Shown: positions 26,327-36,574 of the stretch, in pieces
Numbering within the stretch: the stretch's first letter is position 1
Layout: each line of letters begins with the position of its first letter
NCBI RefSeq assembly: GCF_000230895.2
Contig: NC_016604.1
Span: 1,364,001-1,428,000, forward strand
Length of the DNA: 64,000 bases
Source of the DNA: Mycolicibacterium rhodesiae NBB3
GTDB lineage: Bacteria > Actinomycetota > Actinomycetes > Mycobacteriales > Mycobacteriaceae
Direction of reading: 5' to 3'
Translations under genes and position numbers: made by a program
The notes under the pieces: generated by a model
The model's database searches: none
Told to the model about the DNA's origin: nothing
Seen by the model: only the letters and a program-made list of their open reading frames with translations

Positions 26327-26344
26327 ACCGAATTATCATTCGGT
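26327..26344. promoter_or_regulatory. TetR operator 2 (perfect palindrome)
   Basis: ACCGAAT-TATC-ATTCGGT repeats operator 1 with the same half-sites and spacing. Its centre is 34 bases away (about three helical turns). It ends at the base before the tetR ATG and covers the likely -10 (TATCAT), so binding there should block tetR itself. Confidence 0.75.
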
Positions 26345-26965
26345 ATGGCAAGGAAGCGGATACCCGCCGAAGAGCGCCGGGTTCGCATCCTCGACGCGGC
26401 TGTGGCGGTGTTCGCCGAGCACGGGTACACCGCCGCCAAGATGTCCGACATCGCCGCGCGCGCCGGCGTCGTCCCATCTGTGCTCTACGACCACTTCGGC
26501 TCCAAGCGCGAACTGCACGTGACACTGCTCATGGCGCACGCAGAGCAGTTGAGGGAGCGCTCGCTTCGTCGGATCGAGGGAGCGACGGTCGAAGAGATGG
26601 TGCGCGCCAACGTCGAGAACTACTTCGCCTTCGTCGAGGAGGACCCGTTCATCTGGCGTGTCTTCCACCAGGACGTGCCCGCCGACCCGGAGATCGCCGA
26701 GGTTCGCCAGGAGTTGGCCGACCGCGGCACCGCAGGAATCGCCGATTTGATCCGATTCGGCGCCGGTGACTCAAAACCGGTGAAGGGCATCACCATTGAC
26801 GAATCGGCGTGGATCCTGGCCAGAGCCACCCAGGCGGCGTGTCACGGCGTCGCGAGCTGGTGGTACGAGAACCGCGACGTGCCGCGCGAGCGCGTCGTCG
26901 AGCTCGTGTTCATGCTGCTGTGGCAGGGCTTCGACGGAATGCTCAAACAAGCGACGGCGGACTGA
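26345..26965 (+). CDS. TetR-family transcriptional regulator
   Basis: A 206-residue repressor. The helix-turn-helix is near residues 12-55 (RVRILDAAVAVFAEHGYTAA, then SVLYDHFGSKRELHV); the C-terminal two thirds is the ligand and dimer domain. It corresponds in place to Rv0328. The ATG directly follows operator 2 and has no ribosome site, so the mRNA is probably leaderless. It most likely represses itself and the divergent P450. Its last 23 bases overlap the convergent udgA. Confidence 0.93.
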   Translation: MARKRIPAEERRVRILDAAVAVFAEHGYTAAKMSDIAARAGVVPSVLYDHFGSKRELHVTLLMAHAEQLRERSLRRIEGATVEEMVRANVENYFAFVEEDPFIWRVFHQDVPADPEIAEVRQELADRGTAGIADLIRFGAGDSKPVKGITIDESAWILARATQAACHGVASWWYENRDVPRERVVELVFMLLWQGFDGMLKQATAD

Positions 26966-28292
26966 CCGCGCGCGGACTCCTGCCGAGGCAATACACCTGC
27001 CACCCCGCATCGGTCCAGGCCTCGACGTCGAGGCAGTTTCGGCCGTCCACAACGACTTTGGCGTGAACGGTGTCAGCGAGGTCGTGGGGGTCGAGTTCGA
27101 CGAACTCACGCCATTCGGTCAACACCAGCACGGCATCGGCACGTTCGCAGGCCTCCACCACCGACGTCGAGTAGTTCAGCGTCGGGAACAGCCGACGCGA
27201 GTTCTCGATCGCCTTGGGATCGTAGACGTTGACCGTGGCGCCGTTGAGTTGCAGCAGGCCTGCGACGTTGAGCGCAGGTGAGTCGCGCACGTCATCGGAT
27301 TCAGGCTTGAAGGCCGCGCCGAGAACCGCAACATTGGCGCCGAGAAGCGAACCGCCGCAGGCACTTGTCGCCAACTCCACCATCCGGGTGCGGCGACGCA
27401 TGTTTATGCTGTCCACCTCGCGGAGGAATGTCAGCGCATGGTTGGCGCCGAGCTCGCCGGCCCGGGCCATGAAAGCGCGAATGTCCTTGGGCAGGCATCC
27501 CCCGCCGAATCCCAGGCCCGCGTTGAGGAATCGCCGACCGATACGGGAATCGTGCCCCAGCGCGTCGGCCAGCATGGTGACGTCGGCGTCGACGGCCTCG
27601 CACACCTCCGAGATCGCGTTGATGAACGAGATCTTCGTGGCAAGGAACGCGTTGGCCGACACCTTGACGAGTTCCGCGGTCTGCAGGTCGGTGACCAGGA
27701 AGGGTACGTCCTCGTCCAGCAGCGGTGCGTAGAGCTCGCGGACGGCCGCTTCGGCGGTCACCGAATTCTTCGGTACGCCAAGGACGATCCGGTCCGGATG
27801 CAGTGTGTCGTGCACAGCGAAACCCTCGCGAAGAAACTCTGGGTTCCACGCGATCTCGACGTCGATGCCTTCGGGGGCAAGGGCCCGTGCCCTTGTCACG
27901 AGTTCCGCGGCGGTCCCGACGGGGACCGTCGACTTGCCGACGATGACCGCTGACCTCTTCAGCCGCGGCACCAGGGTGTCAATGACGGCGTGCACATGCC
28001 GCAGATCAGCGCCGTATTCGCCCTTCTTCTGCGGAGTTCCGACACCGAGAAAATGCACGTCGGCGAACTCGGCGGCGGCGTCGTAGTCGGTGGTGAATCG
28101 AAGACGGCCGGCTGCGATGTTGTCGCTCAACATCTTTCGCAACCCGGGCTCGTAGAACGGAATATCACCGGACGCGAGCTTGGCGACCTTGCCGGGGTCG
28201 ATGTCGACCCCGATCACCTCGTGCCCGATTTCGGCCATTCCGGCGGCATGAGTCGCACCGAGATAACCCGTGCCGAAAACTGCGCATCGCAT
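26943..28292 (-). CDS. udgA: UDP-glucose 6-dehydrogenase
   Basis: A 449-residue enzyme that oxidises UDP-glucose to UDP-glucuronate with two NAD+. It has the Rossmann motif GTGYLGATHAAGMAE, the EPGL segment, GKSTVPVGTA, the NPEFLREG loop and the catalytic cysteine in GFGGGCLPKDI. It corresponds to UdgA (Rv0322). A ribosome site (aaagggtgg) precedes the ATG. It probably supplies UDP-glucuronate for cell-envelope glycans. Confidence 0.95.
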   Translation of the reverse strand: MRCAVFGTGYLGATHAAGMAEIGHEVIGVDIDPGKVAKLASGDIPFYEPGLRKMLSDNIAAGRLRFTTDYDAAAEFADVHFLGVGTPQKKGEYGADLRHVHAVIDTLVPRLKRSAVIVGKSTVPVGTAAELVTRARALAPEGIDVEIAWNPEFLREGFAVHDTLHPDRIVLGVPKNSVTAEAAVRELYAPLLDEDVPFLVTDLQTAELVKVSANAFLATKISFINAISEVCEAVDADVTMLADALGHDSRIGRRFLNAGLGFGGGCLPKDIRAFMARAGELGANHALTFLREVDSINMRRRTRMVELATSACGGSLLGANVAVLGAAFKPESDDVRDSPALNVAGLLQLNGATVNVYDPKAIENSRRLFPTLNYSTSVVEACERADAVLVLTEWREFVELDPHDLADTVHAKVVVDGRNCLDVEAWTDAGWQVYCLGRSPRAVSPPSLV

Positions 28293-28377
28293 ACCACCCT
28301 TTTAGGCAGCCGCGATGAGCTGATCGCTACGCGACACTGAGCAGCACACCAACGCTAGGTTACGAGTGAACGCGGCT

Positions 28378-30000
28378 TCAGCGGCTGCAGAAGATCAGGA
28401 AGCAACCGCCACCGCCGCCGTTACCGCCGCGGCCCGACGAACCCGACCCCGGGTACTGGGGACCACGACTCGAGCCGGAGCCCGAGCCCGAGCCATTGCT
28501 GCCGCCACCGTTGAATGACGGCGACTGCGGGCTCTGCGGCACCTGGGGGACCTGCGGGGCCTGTGGGAGCTGCGGAGTCTGCGGCAACTGCGGCAGCTCC
28601 GGCTGTTGCGGCAGCTGCGGCGCCTCGGGCTCGTCGTCCTCCCACGGCGGGTTCCACTGCGGCGGCTGCCACGGCTTGGGCAGATAACGCGGCTGCCACG
28701 GCGGATTCCACGGCCGGTAGACCGGCGGCGGGTTGTACACGGGCGGAGGTACGTACACCGGGGCCGGGATCGGCGCGGGGGCCGCGGGCGCAGGCGCGGG
28801 CGGCGGTGCCGCAGGAGCCGGCGGAGCCGCAGGCGGCGGTGCCGCGGGTGGCGGCGCCTCGACGTAGACCGTCCGCGGCGGTGCCTGCGGAACCTGCTGC
28901 GCCACGGGCACCGGCGGCTTGATGGTCTGTGCCGCCGTCGGCGGTGGTGGCGGGGCCTCGACCGGAGCCGCTTCGGGCGCGGGCGCGGGACCGGGCGCGG
29001 TGGGTGCGACGGTCGGGACGAGGGCGTTCTGGCCGGGGCTGGGCCGCTGATCGGCGGTCGGGCGGATGCTCACCGCCAACGAAATGACCAGGGCCACAAC
29101 GCCGACGATGAAGATCGACGTCAGTGCACTGCCGACGAGCAGGAATGGCTTGCGGTCCCCGGCGGGCAGCTGCATCTCGGTCTGGGGGTCGTAGTCATCC
29201 AGGGATGCCCCGTCGGAGCCGACCGCCGCCAACTGTGTCTCGGCGTTGGCGAGGCCTGCCAGCGCCGAGCCCGCGGTGGGTCCATCGGGGTCCTGCGAGT
29301 AGGCCAGCCCGACGGTCGACGACTCCAGCGCCGGAGCGTTGGCCGCCGCCAGCGCGGCGCCGCGAGCGAGTGCGAGTTCCGGCTCTTCGGGCGCACTGAC
29401 CGGGAGGGTAACCAGGTTCCGAAGGTGTTGCTTGACCGACGAGACGTCGACGCCGGAGCCGACGACGAACATCCCCTGCGGCGGGGAGTCCTGCGCGTCG
29501 ACGGCGGCCGCCATCTCGGTCAGCACCGCCATCGCATCCGTGCTGTGCAGGCTGCGACTGAGCACCTTCACCACCGACCCGTCGTCGGTCTGTACGACCG
29601 ACAGCGTGGCGGTGTCGCGGTCGACGAACAGCAACGCTGTGGTGTGGTGGCCGACCGCGCGACCCGCAGCCTGCGCGAGTTCCGCGGCAGCGTGGCCCGC
29701 CGACACGAGCATGACGTCGTCGAGGCCGTTGGCGGTGAGGGCATCACGCAGCGCCGCGCCTTCGGCGTGGTCACTCCACGTGACGCCGATCGCCTTCAGA
29801 GAATGGCCGCCCACTGCGGCGCTTTCCTGGGTGCCAAGCACCGCCTCGACGACCTGAGTGGCTGCCGAGTTTGCCGAGCCGTCGTTCGCAGTGACGTCGA
29901 ACGAGTCGTGGTCGACGATCAACCCGTCGCCCATCTCCCCTTCGACCAGCACCATGCGGACCGTCGTAGGTGTCGTCGACACACCCAATACGATGTCCAC
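28378..30000 (-). CDS. DUF7159-type membrane protein with Pro-rich exported tail
   Basis: A 540-residue protein. The cytosolic head (1-280) begins DIVLGVSTTPTTVRMVLVEG and contains GVTWSDHA, LLFVDRDTATLSVV, MFVVGSGVDVSSVKQHL and ELALARGAALAAA. These fall in the same order as the phosphate-1, phosphate-2 and adenosine loops of the Hsp70-like proteins, so I read it as a degenerate actin/Hsp70 fold. One span (about 283-307) is followed by a long Pro/Ala/Gln-rich tail with PQLPQ repeats and a Gly/Ser-rich end with two cysteines. The start is GTG 30000, with a strong ribosome site (ggagggg). A paralogue is at 61.9 kb. Function unknown. Confidence 0.8.
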   Translation of the reverse strand: MDIVLGVSTTPTTVRMVLVEGEMGDGLIVDHDSFDVTANDGSANSAATQVVEAVLGTQESAAVGGHSLKAIGVTWSDHAEGAALRDALTANGLDDVMLVSAGHAAAELAQAAGRAVGHHTTALLFVDRDTATLSVVQTDDGSVVKVLSRSLHSTDAMAVLTEMAAAVDAQDSPPQGMFVVGSGVDVSSVKQHLRNLVTLPVSAPEEPELALARGAALAAANAPALESSTVGLAYSQDPDGPTAGSALAGLANAETQLAAVGSDGASLDDYDPQTEMQLPAGDRKPFLLVGSALTSIFIVGVVALVISLAVSIRPTADQRPSPGQNALVPTVAPTAPGPAPAPEAAPVEAPPPPPTAAQTIKPPVPVAQQVPQAPPRTVYVEAPPPAAPPPAAPPAPAAPPPAPAPAAPAPIPAPVYVPPPVYNPPPVYRPWNPPWQPRYLPKPWQPPQWNPPWEDDEPEAPQLPQQPELPQLPQTPQLPQAPQVPQVPQSPQSPSFNGGGSNGSGSGSGSSRGPQYPGSGSSGRGGNGGGGGCFLIFCSR

Positions 30001-30247
30001 TGACCCCTCCAATAAGTTTGCTAAGCTATCTAGTTCGCTGTAGGACCGCGCAATCCGCACGAATCGACAACTAGTACTTAATCGGCCTGATCAGCAGGTG
30101 CGTTACAGCCGTGAACGCATTTGCTGCGGGCGATCGAGCAGTCGTCGAACTCAGGCAGCTCCGGCGCCCCGACGACGCCGGTATCTCGACCTTACTCGGC
30201 TCAACGGTCGAACGCGCGCGGCCGTTCACCCGGCCTGAAAAGTTTTT

Positions 30248-31564
<1,317 letters not shown>

Positions 31565-31676
31565 GTCAGCTCCTTCGGCGAAGTTCCGACGAGCATTTCG
31601 GCCCTACGTTTCAGCTGCGCGGCAAAAGTGTTTCCGGCATGTTTCGTGTTTCGGCCCGATTACCGAAACCTCACCA

Positions 31677-32249
31677 TCAGCTGGACTTGATGAAGTTCTG
31701 ATACGAGCGCGACGGCGTGGGCCCGCGCTGACCCTGATACTTGGAACCGGCCTGCGAGCTGCCGTAGGGGTGCTCGGCGGGACTGGTCAGCCGCAGCAGG
31801 CAGAGCTGGCCGATCTTCATGCCGGGCCACAACGTGATCGGCAGATTCGCCACGTTGGACAGCTCGAGGGTGATGTGGCCCGTGAACCCAGGGTCGATGA
31901 ACCCGGCGGTGGAGTGGGTCAGCAGGCCGAGCCGCCCGAGCGAGGACTTACCTTCCAGCCGGCCCGCCAGGTCGTCGGGCAACGAGCAGCGCTCCAGCGT
32001 CGAGCCGAGGACGAACTCGCCGGGATGGAGCACGAAGGGCTCGCCCTCCTTGGGCTCGACCAGCGTCGTGAGGTCGTCCTGGCGCATCGCCGGGTCGATG
32101 TGGGTGTAGCGGGTGTTGTTGAACACCCGGAACAGGTTGTCCAGCCGCACGTCGACACTCGACGGCTGAACCATGCCTTCCTCGTAGGGATCGATACCCA
32201 ACCGCCCTGCGGCGATTTCGGACCTGATGTCGCGATCGGAGAGCAGCAC
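31677..32249 (-). CDS. dcd: dCTP deaminase (dUMP-forming type)
   Basis: A 190-residue homotrimeric enzyme, the same length as M. tuberculosis Dcd (Rv0321), which converts dCTP to dUMP for thymidylate synthesis. Motifs include QPSSVDVRL, the [12 protein letters not shown] stretch, the [22 protein letters not shown] core with the catalytic Glu, and the C-terminal [13 protein letters not shown] lid. GTG 32249 has no Shine-Dalgarno sequence; TACGCT ends 6 nt upstream, suggesting a leaderless mRNA. Confidence 0.96.
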   Translation of the reverse strand: MLLSDRDIRSEIAAGRLGIDPYEEGMVQPSSVDVRLDNLFRVFNNTRYTHIDPAMRQDDLTTLVEPKEGEPFVLHPGEFVLGSTLERCSLPDDLAGRLEGKSSLGRLGLLTHSTAGFIDPGFTGHITLELSNVANLPITLWPGMKIGQLCLLRLTSPAEHPYGSSQAGSKYQGQRGPTPSRSYQNFIKSS

Positions 32250-32255
32250 GCGACG

Positions 32256-32261
32256 AGCGTA
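32256..32261 (-). promoter_or_regulatory. Probable -10 hexamer of leaderless dcd
   Basis: TACGCT on the minus strand, 6 nt before the GTG start; fits TANNNT. Confidence 0.45.
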
Positions 32262-32318
32262 GCCGCTCGGATGTTAGCCTTCGTGGGCACTGGCAGGGGG
32301 AGTAACCGAGCCAGTCGC

Positions 32319-32389
32319 GCCGATGTAGTTCAATGGCAGAACATCAGCTTCCCAAGCTGAATACGCGGGTTCGATTCCCGTCATCGGCT
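32319..32389 (+). tRNA. tRNA-Gly (CCC)
   Basis: A 71-base cloverleaf. Acceptor arms GCCGATG (32319-32325) and CATCGGC (32382-32388) pair fully. The anticodon stem TCAGC/GCTGA closes the loop TTCCCAA, giving anticodon CCC, and the T arm holds GGTTCGATTCC. The 3' CCA is not encoded. It reads the GGG codon, which is used in a GC-rich genome. Confidence 0.97.
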
Positions 32390-32409
32390 CTCTTTGACCA
32401 GAGTGTGAG

Positions 32410-33738
32410 CTACGTCGTGGAGGCGAGTGGATCTGATCCGTCGGCGACGACGATCCGACCGGGTTCGCCGACCGCTCTGCCGAAGAAGGTCGCGTAGAAC
32501 GCCATGCTGAACACGGCCATCGCCACGACGATGAGCGGGCCGAAAATCAACGGGTGGTGCGCCATCGCCTCTGCCAGGTAGCGGCAGCACAACAGAAGGA
32601 CCACCAGGAACGCTGAGCCGAAGGCGACGAGCGCCCGAGGCGACCGGATACGTTCTGGCACCGGTTCGCGCAGCGCCGACTCCACGGTCAAGCACAGCAC
32701 CGCGCCTGCCACCAGGTCGACGCCGTAGTGGTAGCCGAAGCCGAGCGTCGCCGCGATGGTGCCCACCAGCCAGAACGTGCCTGCCAGCCGCATCCAATAC
32801 GGCCCACCGCGGGAGTGGATGAAAACAGCCAGCGCCCAAGCGGTATGCATCGACGGCATGCAGTTACGTGCCGTCAAGTCGTCGAAGGCGACGGCCACGG
32901 GCGTGAGGTCGACCGGCGGAAGCGCGTGCGGCCAGTAGTCGCCGACCGCGAAGCCATGGCCTGCACTGCCGAAGGCGTAATCCGGTCCGACGACCGGAAA
33001 CAACACGTAGATGGCCGGCCCGATCAAGCCGAGTACCAGAAATGTTCGGATCAGGAAGTGACGCGGCCAGACGCCGGTGCGGACATTGCGCAGTTGATAG
33101 ATCGCGACAACCATTGCCGCGACGGGCAACTCGATGTACACCCAGTGCAACAGGGCGCTGGGGACCGGGCCGCCTGCCTCCACGAGCCTGCCCATCAACC
33201 ATGACACTTGTGCGAGTGCGTGGTCAGCCAGGAGCGCGTACTCATCCAGGACCGTCGGCCGCACGGCCGCGGTGATCCGCAGCCACGTGTCGCCCACTTT
33301 GGTCGCGATGATGAGCAGGAATCCGAACGCGATCCCGCGAAGAGCGGTGGTTCGTTCGGCCCCCGTCCACAGCCGCCACGCCATCACGGCCAACCCTGTG
33401 AGCACGAGCAGCGGCCCGTTGCCGAGCGTCAGCGCGCCACCACGTAGGACGCGCTCGGCGGCGAATCCGATATCGAGCGCGGCGGCCACCGACAGCGCCA
33501 GGATCCGGCATCGGTTGGTCAACCCGACGAGGGCCACGCCCAGAGCCACCCAACTCACCGTCGCCGACTTCGGAGTGGCGACGTAGTCGCTTATCAGGCT
33601 GTGCAGCGGACCCTGGAAACCCGCGACGCTCGCGGTGACCTGTAATGCGCCCAGCAACAGGACGACCGCCGCGATCGTCACCCAGGTGCGGGTCGACCTA
33701 GCGCGCAACTGCACCCGTCGCACGTCGCCGATGAACAC
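32410..33738 (-). CDS. PAP2-superfamily membrane phosphatase (AUR1-like)
   Basis: An approximately 442-residue membrane protein with about 10 spans. The active-site motifs are in the C-terminal half: NCMPSMHTAWALA and GYHYGVDLVAG, the latter two blocks of the PAP2 phosphatase / inositol-phosphotransferase signature. The probable substrates are lipid phosphates or phospho-polyprenols; the actual one is unknown. GTG 33738 is chosen because TAGTAT (33746-33751) ends 7 nt upstream; TTG 33768 is an alternative. Confidence 0.85.
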   Translation of the reverse strand: MFIGDVRRVQLRARSTRTWVTIAAVVLLLGALQVTASVAGFQGPLHSLISDYVATPKSATVSWVALGVALVGLTNRCRILALSVAAALDIGFAAERVLRGGALTLGNGPLLVLTGLAVMAWRLWTGAERTTALRGIAFGFLLIIATKVGDTWLRITAAVRPTVLDEYALLADHALAQVSWLMGRLVEAGGPVPSALLHWVYIELPVAAMVVAIYQLRNVRTGVWPRHFLIRTFLVLGLIGPAIYVLFPVVGPDYAFGSAGHGFAVGDYWPHALPPVDLTPVAVAFDDLTARNCMPSMHTAWALAVFIHSRGGPYWMRLAGTFWLVGTIAATLGFGYHYGVDLVAGAVLCLTVESALREPVPERIRSPRALVAFGSAFLVVLLLCCRYLAEAMAHHPLIFGPLIVVAMAVFSMAFYATFFGRAVGEPGRIVVADGSDPLASTT

Positions 33739-33817
33739 ACGCCGGATACTAAGTGACGGCAAGTACAAGAAGAGTTGAACGTTGCGGTTTCGGTGCAGAT
33801 CCCCGGGGGGAGGGCTG

Positions 33818-34903
33818 ATGAGTGCCCAACGAGTGACTCCCTCGCGTTCGGATCTGCGTCGGTGGCGACAACATCTTGCGGACGAACGCGCTGAGGCAGC
33901 GATCTACCGCGATCTCGCGCATCGGCGCGACGGTGCCGATCGCGACATCCTGCTGGCGCTTGCTGATGCCGAAGCCCGCCACGAGCAGCATTGGCTCGAT
34001 CTTCTGGGTACACACGTCGGTACGCCGCGCCGCCCGACGCTTCGGACCCGAGCGCTGGGCTTCTTGGCACGCCATTTCGGGTCCGTGTTCGTCCTCGCGT
34101 TGGCGCAGCGCGCCGAGGCTCGATCCACCTACGAGAGCGACGCCGACGCGACGCCCCGAATGGCCGCCGACGAGCGTGTGCACGAGGAGGTCGTCCGTGC
34201 CCTGGCCGCCCGCGGGCGCAGTCGGCTCTCCGGCGCATTTCGTGCCGCGGTATTCGGCGCCAACGATGGCCTCGTGAGCAACCTGGCGCTGGTGCTCGGT
34301 GTAAGCGCTACCGGCGTGAGCACCCACACCTTGCTGGCGACCGGGATGGCCGGACTGTTGGCCGGAGCGTTGTCCATGGGTGCCGGGGAATACGTCTCGG
34401 TGCGCTCGCAGCGCGAACTGCTCGAAGCCTCAACACCGAACCCGCATACTCGTGCCGCGCTTCCCCAGCTGGATGTCGACGCCAACGAGCTCGCATTGGT
34501 GTACCGCGCGCGTGGCATGAATGAAGCCGAGGCAGACGCCAAGGCGGACGAGGTCTTGAGGGCGCTGGGCAGCGCGGACACCGGCTCGATCGACGATGCG
34601 GCACATGACGACTCCCATGAAGCCGTCGGCAATGCGCTCACCGCCGCAGTGTCGAGTTTCTGCTGCTTCGCCGCGGGAGCACTGATTCCGGTCGTGCCGT
34701 TCCTGTTCGGCCTGCATGGCACCGCGGCAATCGGCCTGTCGGCGGGATTGGTCGGCGTGGCGCTGCTGGGCACCGGAGTTGTTGTCGGGCTGCTATCAGG
34801 AGGACCACCCCTGCCACGCGCGCTGCGGCAATTGCTGATCGGCTATGGCGCGTCCGCAGCCACGTACCTGCTCGGGCTCATGTTCGGCGGTGGTTTCGGA
34901 TAA
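33818..34903 (+). CDS. Ferritin-like / VIT1-family membrane iron transporter (MbfA-like)
   Basis: A 361-residue fusion. The N-terminal ~140 residues are a ferritin/rubrerythrin-like four-helix domain with repeated metal-ligand patterns (LADERAEAAIYRDLA, DAEARHEQHW, AADERVHEEVV). The C-terminal ~220 residues are a VIT1/CCC1 domain with five spans (GANDGLVSNLALVLGVS, MGAGEYVSVRSQREL). The combination matches MbfA-type proteins, which export ferrous iron or manganese and protect against peroxide. The start is ATG 33818, with a ggggggaggg ribosome site. Confidence 0.88.
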   Translation: MSAQRVTPSRSDLRRWRQHLADERAEAAIYRDLAHRRDGADRDILLALADAEARHEQHWLDLLGTHVGTPRRPTLRTRALGFLARHFGSVFVLALAQRAEARSTYESDADATPRMAADERVHEEVVRALAARGRSRLSGAFRAAVFGANDGLVSNLALVLGVSATGVSTHTLLATGMAGLLAGALSMGAGEYVSVRSQRELLEASTPNPHTRAALPQLDVDANELALVYRARGMNEAEADAKADEVLRALGSADTGSIDDAAHDDSHEAVGNALTAAVSSFCCFAAGALIPVVPFLFGLHGTAAIGLSAGLVGVALLGTGVVVGLLSGGPPLPRALRQLLIGYGASAATYLLGLMFGGGFG

Positions 34904-34993
34904 CCGACGGTTTCCATCCTGATACCGCGGGTATTGGCTAACTCGGACGTCGATGGCCGCCGTCAGCAACATGCCAAGGGAGCCGCCACGCCG

Positions 34994-36337
34994 ATGGACA
35001 GCTACTCCGCCGCGCCAGAAAAAGTCGCCGGGCCGCCGAACGAACGTGTGCGTCGCGGCGAAACTCCGATCTCGCCCGACGACGACCCGTTCTACCAAGC
35101 GCCATTGGGCTACGAGCACGCGGACCCGGGCACGGTGTTGCGATCGCGTGACGTGGAAATCGGGTTTCTCGGTCTGGTCAGTCAACGTGTGAAAGCCACT
35201 CAGCTGCTGTACCGCACCACAAACCTGCACGAAGGGCCCGAAGTCGCTGTGACGACCGTGCTGGTCCCGGCGCATCGGGAGTCAGACGTCGCTTATCCGG
35301 TTCTGTCCTATCAATGCGCGATCGACGCCGTGGCGTCGCGCTGTTTCCCCTCATACGCCATGCGGCGCGGCGCGCGACCGATCGGTGCGTTCGTCCAAGC
35401 GGAGTACCTACTGGTGATCGCCGCGCTCGCCGAAGGCTGGGCGGTTTGCGTACCTGATCACGAAGGCTGCCACGGCATGTGGGGTGCCCCCGTCGAACCC
35501 GGTTACCGGATTCTGGACGGGCTACGCGCCGCGATGCGGTGCGAGCGCTTGAATCTGTCGTCCTCTGCACCGGTAGGCCTGTGGGGATACTCAGGGGGTG
35601 GCTTGGCGTCGGCGTGGGCGGCCGAAGTGTGTGAGCGATACGCACCAGAGCTGAATGTCGTTGGGGCGGTGCTGGGTTCGCCCGTCGGCGACCCGGGGAG
35701 TGTGGCACGCCGTCTCAACGGCAGCTTCTTCGCCGGTCTTGCCGCACTGATGATCTCCGCGCTGACGCAAGTCTTTCCCGGCGCGCAGGACGTCGTCGAC
35801 CGGCACGCAACCGAGGAGGGAAAGCTGCTGCTGGACAAGTTGCAGACGATGACCACGGCTCAAGCCCTATGGCAGTTCCGCCACGTCGATATCGGTTCCT
35901 ACGTCGACATGACAGCCGACGAGCTGTGGGACCTACCCGAAGTTCGCCACATCTTCGACGAAACCAAACTCGGCAAATCACGGCCCAGCTCTCCGGTGCT
36001 GATCGTCCAAGCGGTGCACGACGAAATCATCAGTGTCGACGATGTCGATGCACTGGCGGCCGAGTACCAACGCATCGGCGCATCGGTCACCTATCACCGC
36101 GACGGGCTGTGTGGTCATCTGCTGTTGCACCCGCTGTCGGCCCCGATGACGCTGAGGTGGCTGCGGGATCGGTTCACCAACCGGCCGGTCGACGAGCACA
36201 AGACACGGACGATGTGGCCGACGATTCTCAACCCGTCCACGTACCTCGGAATGGCCAAGTTGGGCCTCATCACGGCGAAGGTCGTCCTCGGGCAGTCCGT
36301 CGAACGCCAGCCGCTGTCGACGACGGACGCCCGGTAA
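34994..36337 (+). CDS. Secretory-lipase-family (LIP) alpha/beta hydrolase
   Basis: A 447-residue hydrolase of the fungal-type secretory lipase family common in mycobacteria. The nucleophile elbow is GYSGGGLAS; the acid and histidine are likely in VQAVHDEIIS and GLCGHLLLH. TTVLVPAH and QCAIDAVASRCFPSY are family phrases. No clear signal peptide is visible with this start. ATG 34994 is preferred; TTG 34934 would add a polar 20-residue extension. It probably cleaves acyl esters or triacylglycerol. Confidence 0.86.
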   Translation: MDSYSAAPEKVAGPPNERVRRGETPISPDDDPFYQAPLGYEHADPGTVLRSRDVEIGFLGLVSQRVKATQLLYRTTNLHEGPEVAVTTVLVPAHRESDVAYPVLSYQCAIDAVASRCFPSYAMRRGARPIGAFVQAEYLLVIAALAEGWAVCVPDHEGCHGMWGAPVEPGYRILDGLRAAMRCERLNLSSSAPVGLWGYSGGGLASAWAAEVCERYAPELNVVGAVLGSPVGDPGSVARRLNGSFFAGLAALMISALTQVFPGAQDVVDRHATEEGKLLLDKLQTMTTAQALWQFRHVDIGSYVDMTADELWDLPEVRHIFDETKLGKSRPSSPVLIVQAVHDEIISVDDVDALAAEYQRIGASVTYHRDGLCGHLLLHPLSAPMTLRWLRDRFTNRPVDEHKTRTMWPTILNPSTYLGMAKLGLITAKVVLGQSVERQPLSTTDAR

Positions 36338-36574
36338 CTCCCCGGCCTTCCGGCATCTATTCGACGCAAGAATGGTTCGCCCCGGCGCCGGGTGCATCAT
36401 TCGCACCACGTGCGCTCTCGAGGGATGCACCTTTCGCTGAATGCTCTCTCCTCACCCAGAGACATATGGTTTGTCGACCGTGACGTCGGCGCAACCGCCG
36501 TCGGTTTGACGTTCCGGCTGATTGAATGAATGCAATAGGCGCGAGCAAAATCAGAGACAGGGTTATCAGCACCG

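Noticed and set aside
25892..26344. Long N-terminal extension of the TetR protein
   Set aside because: The extension is antisense to the P450 gene, and the helix-turn-helix begins directly after ATG 26345, which follows the operator.
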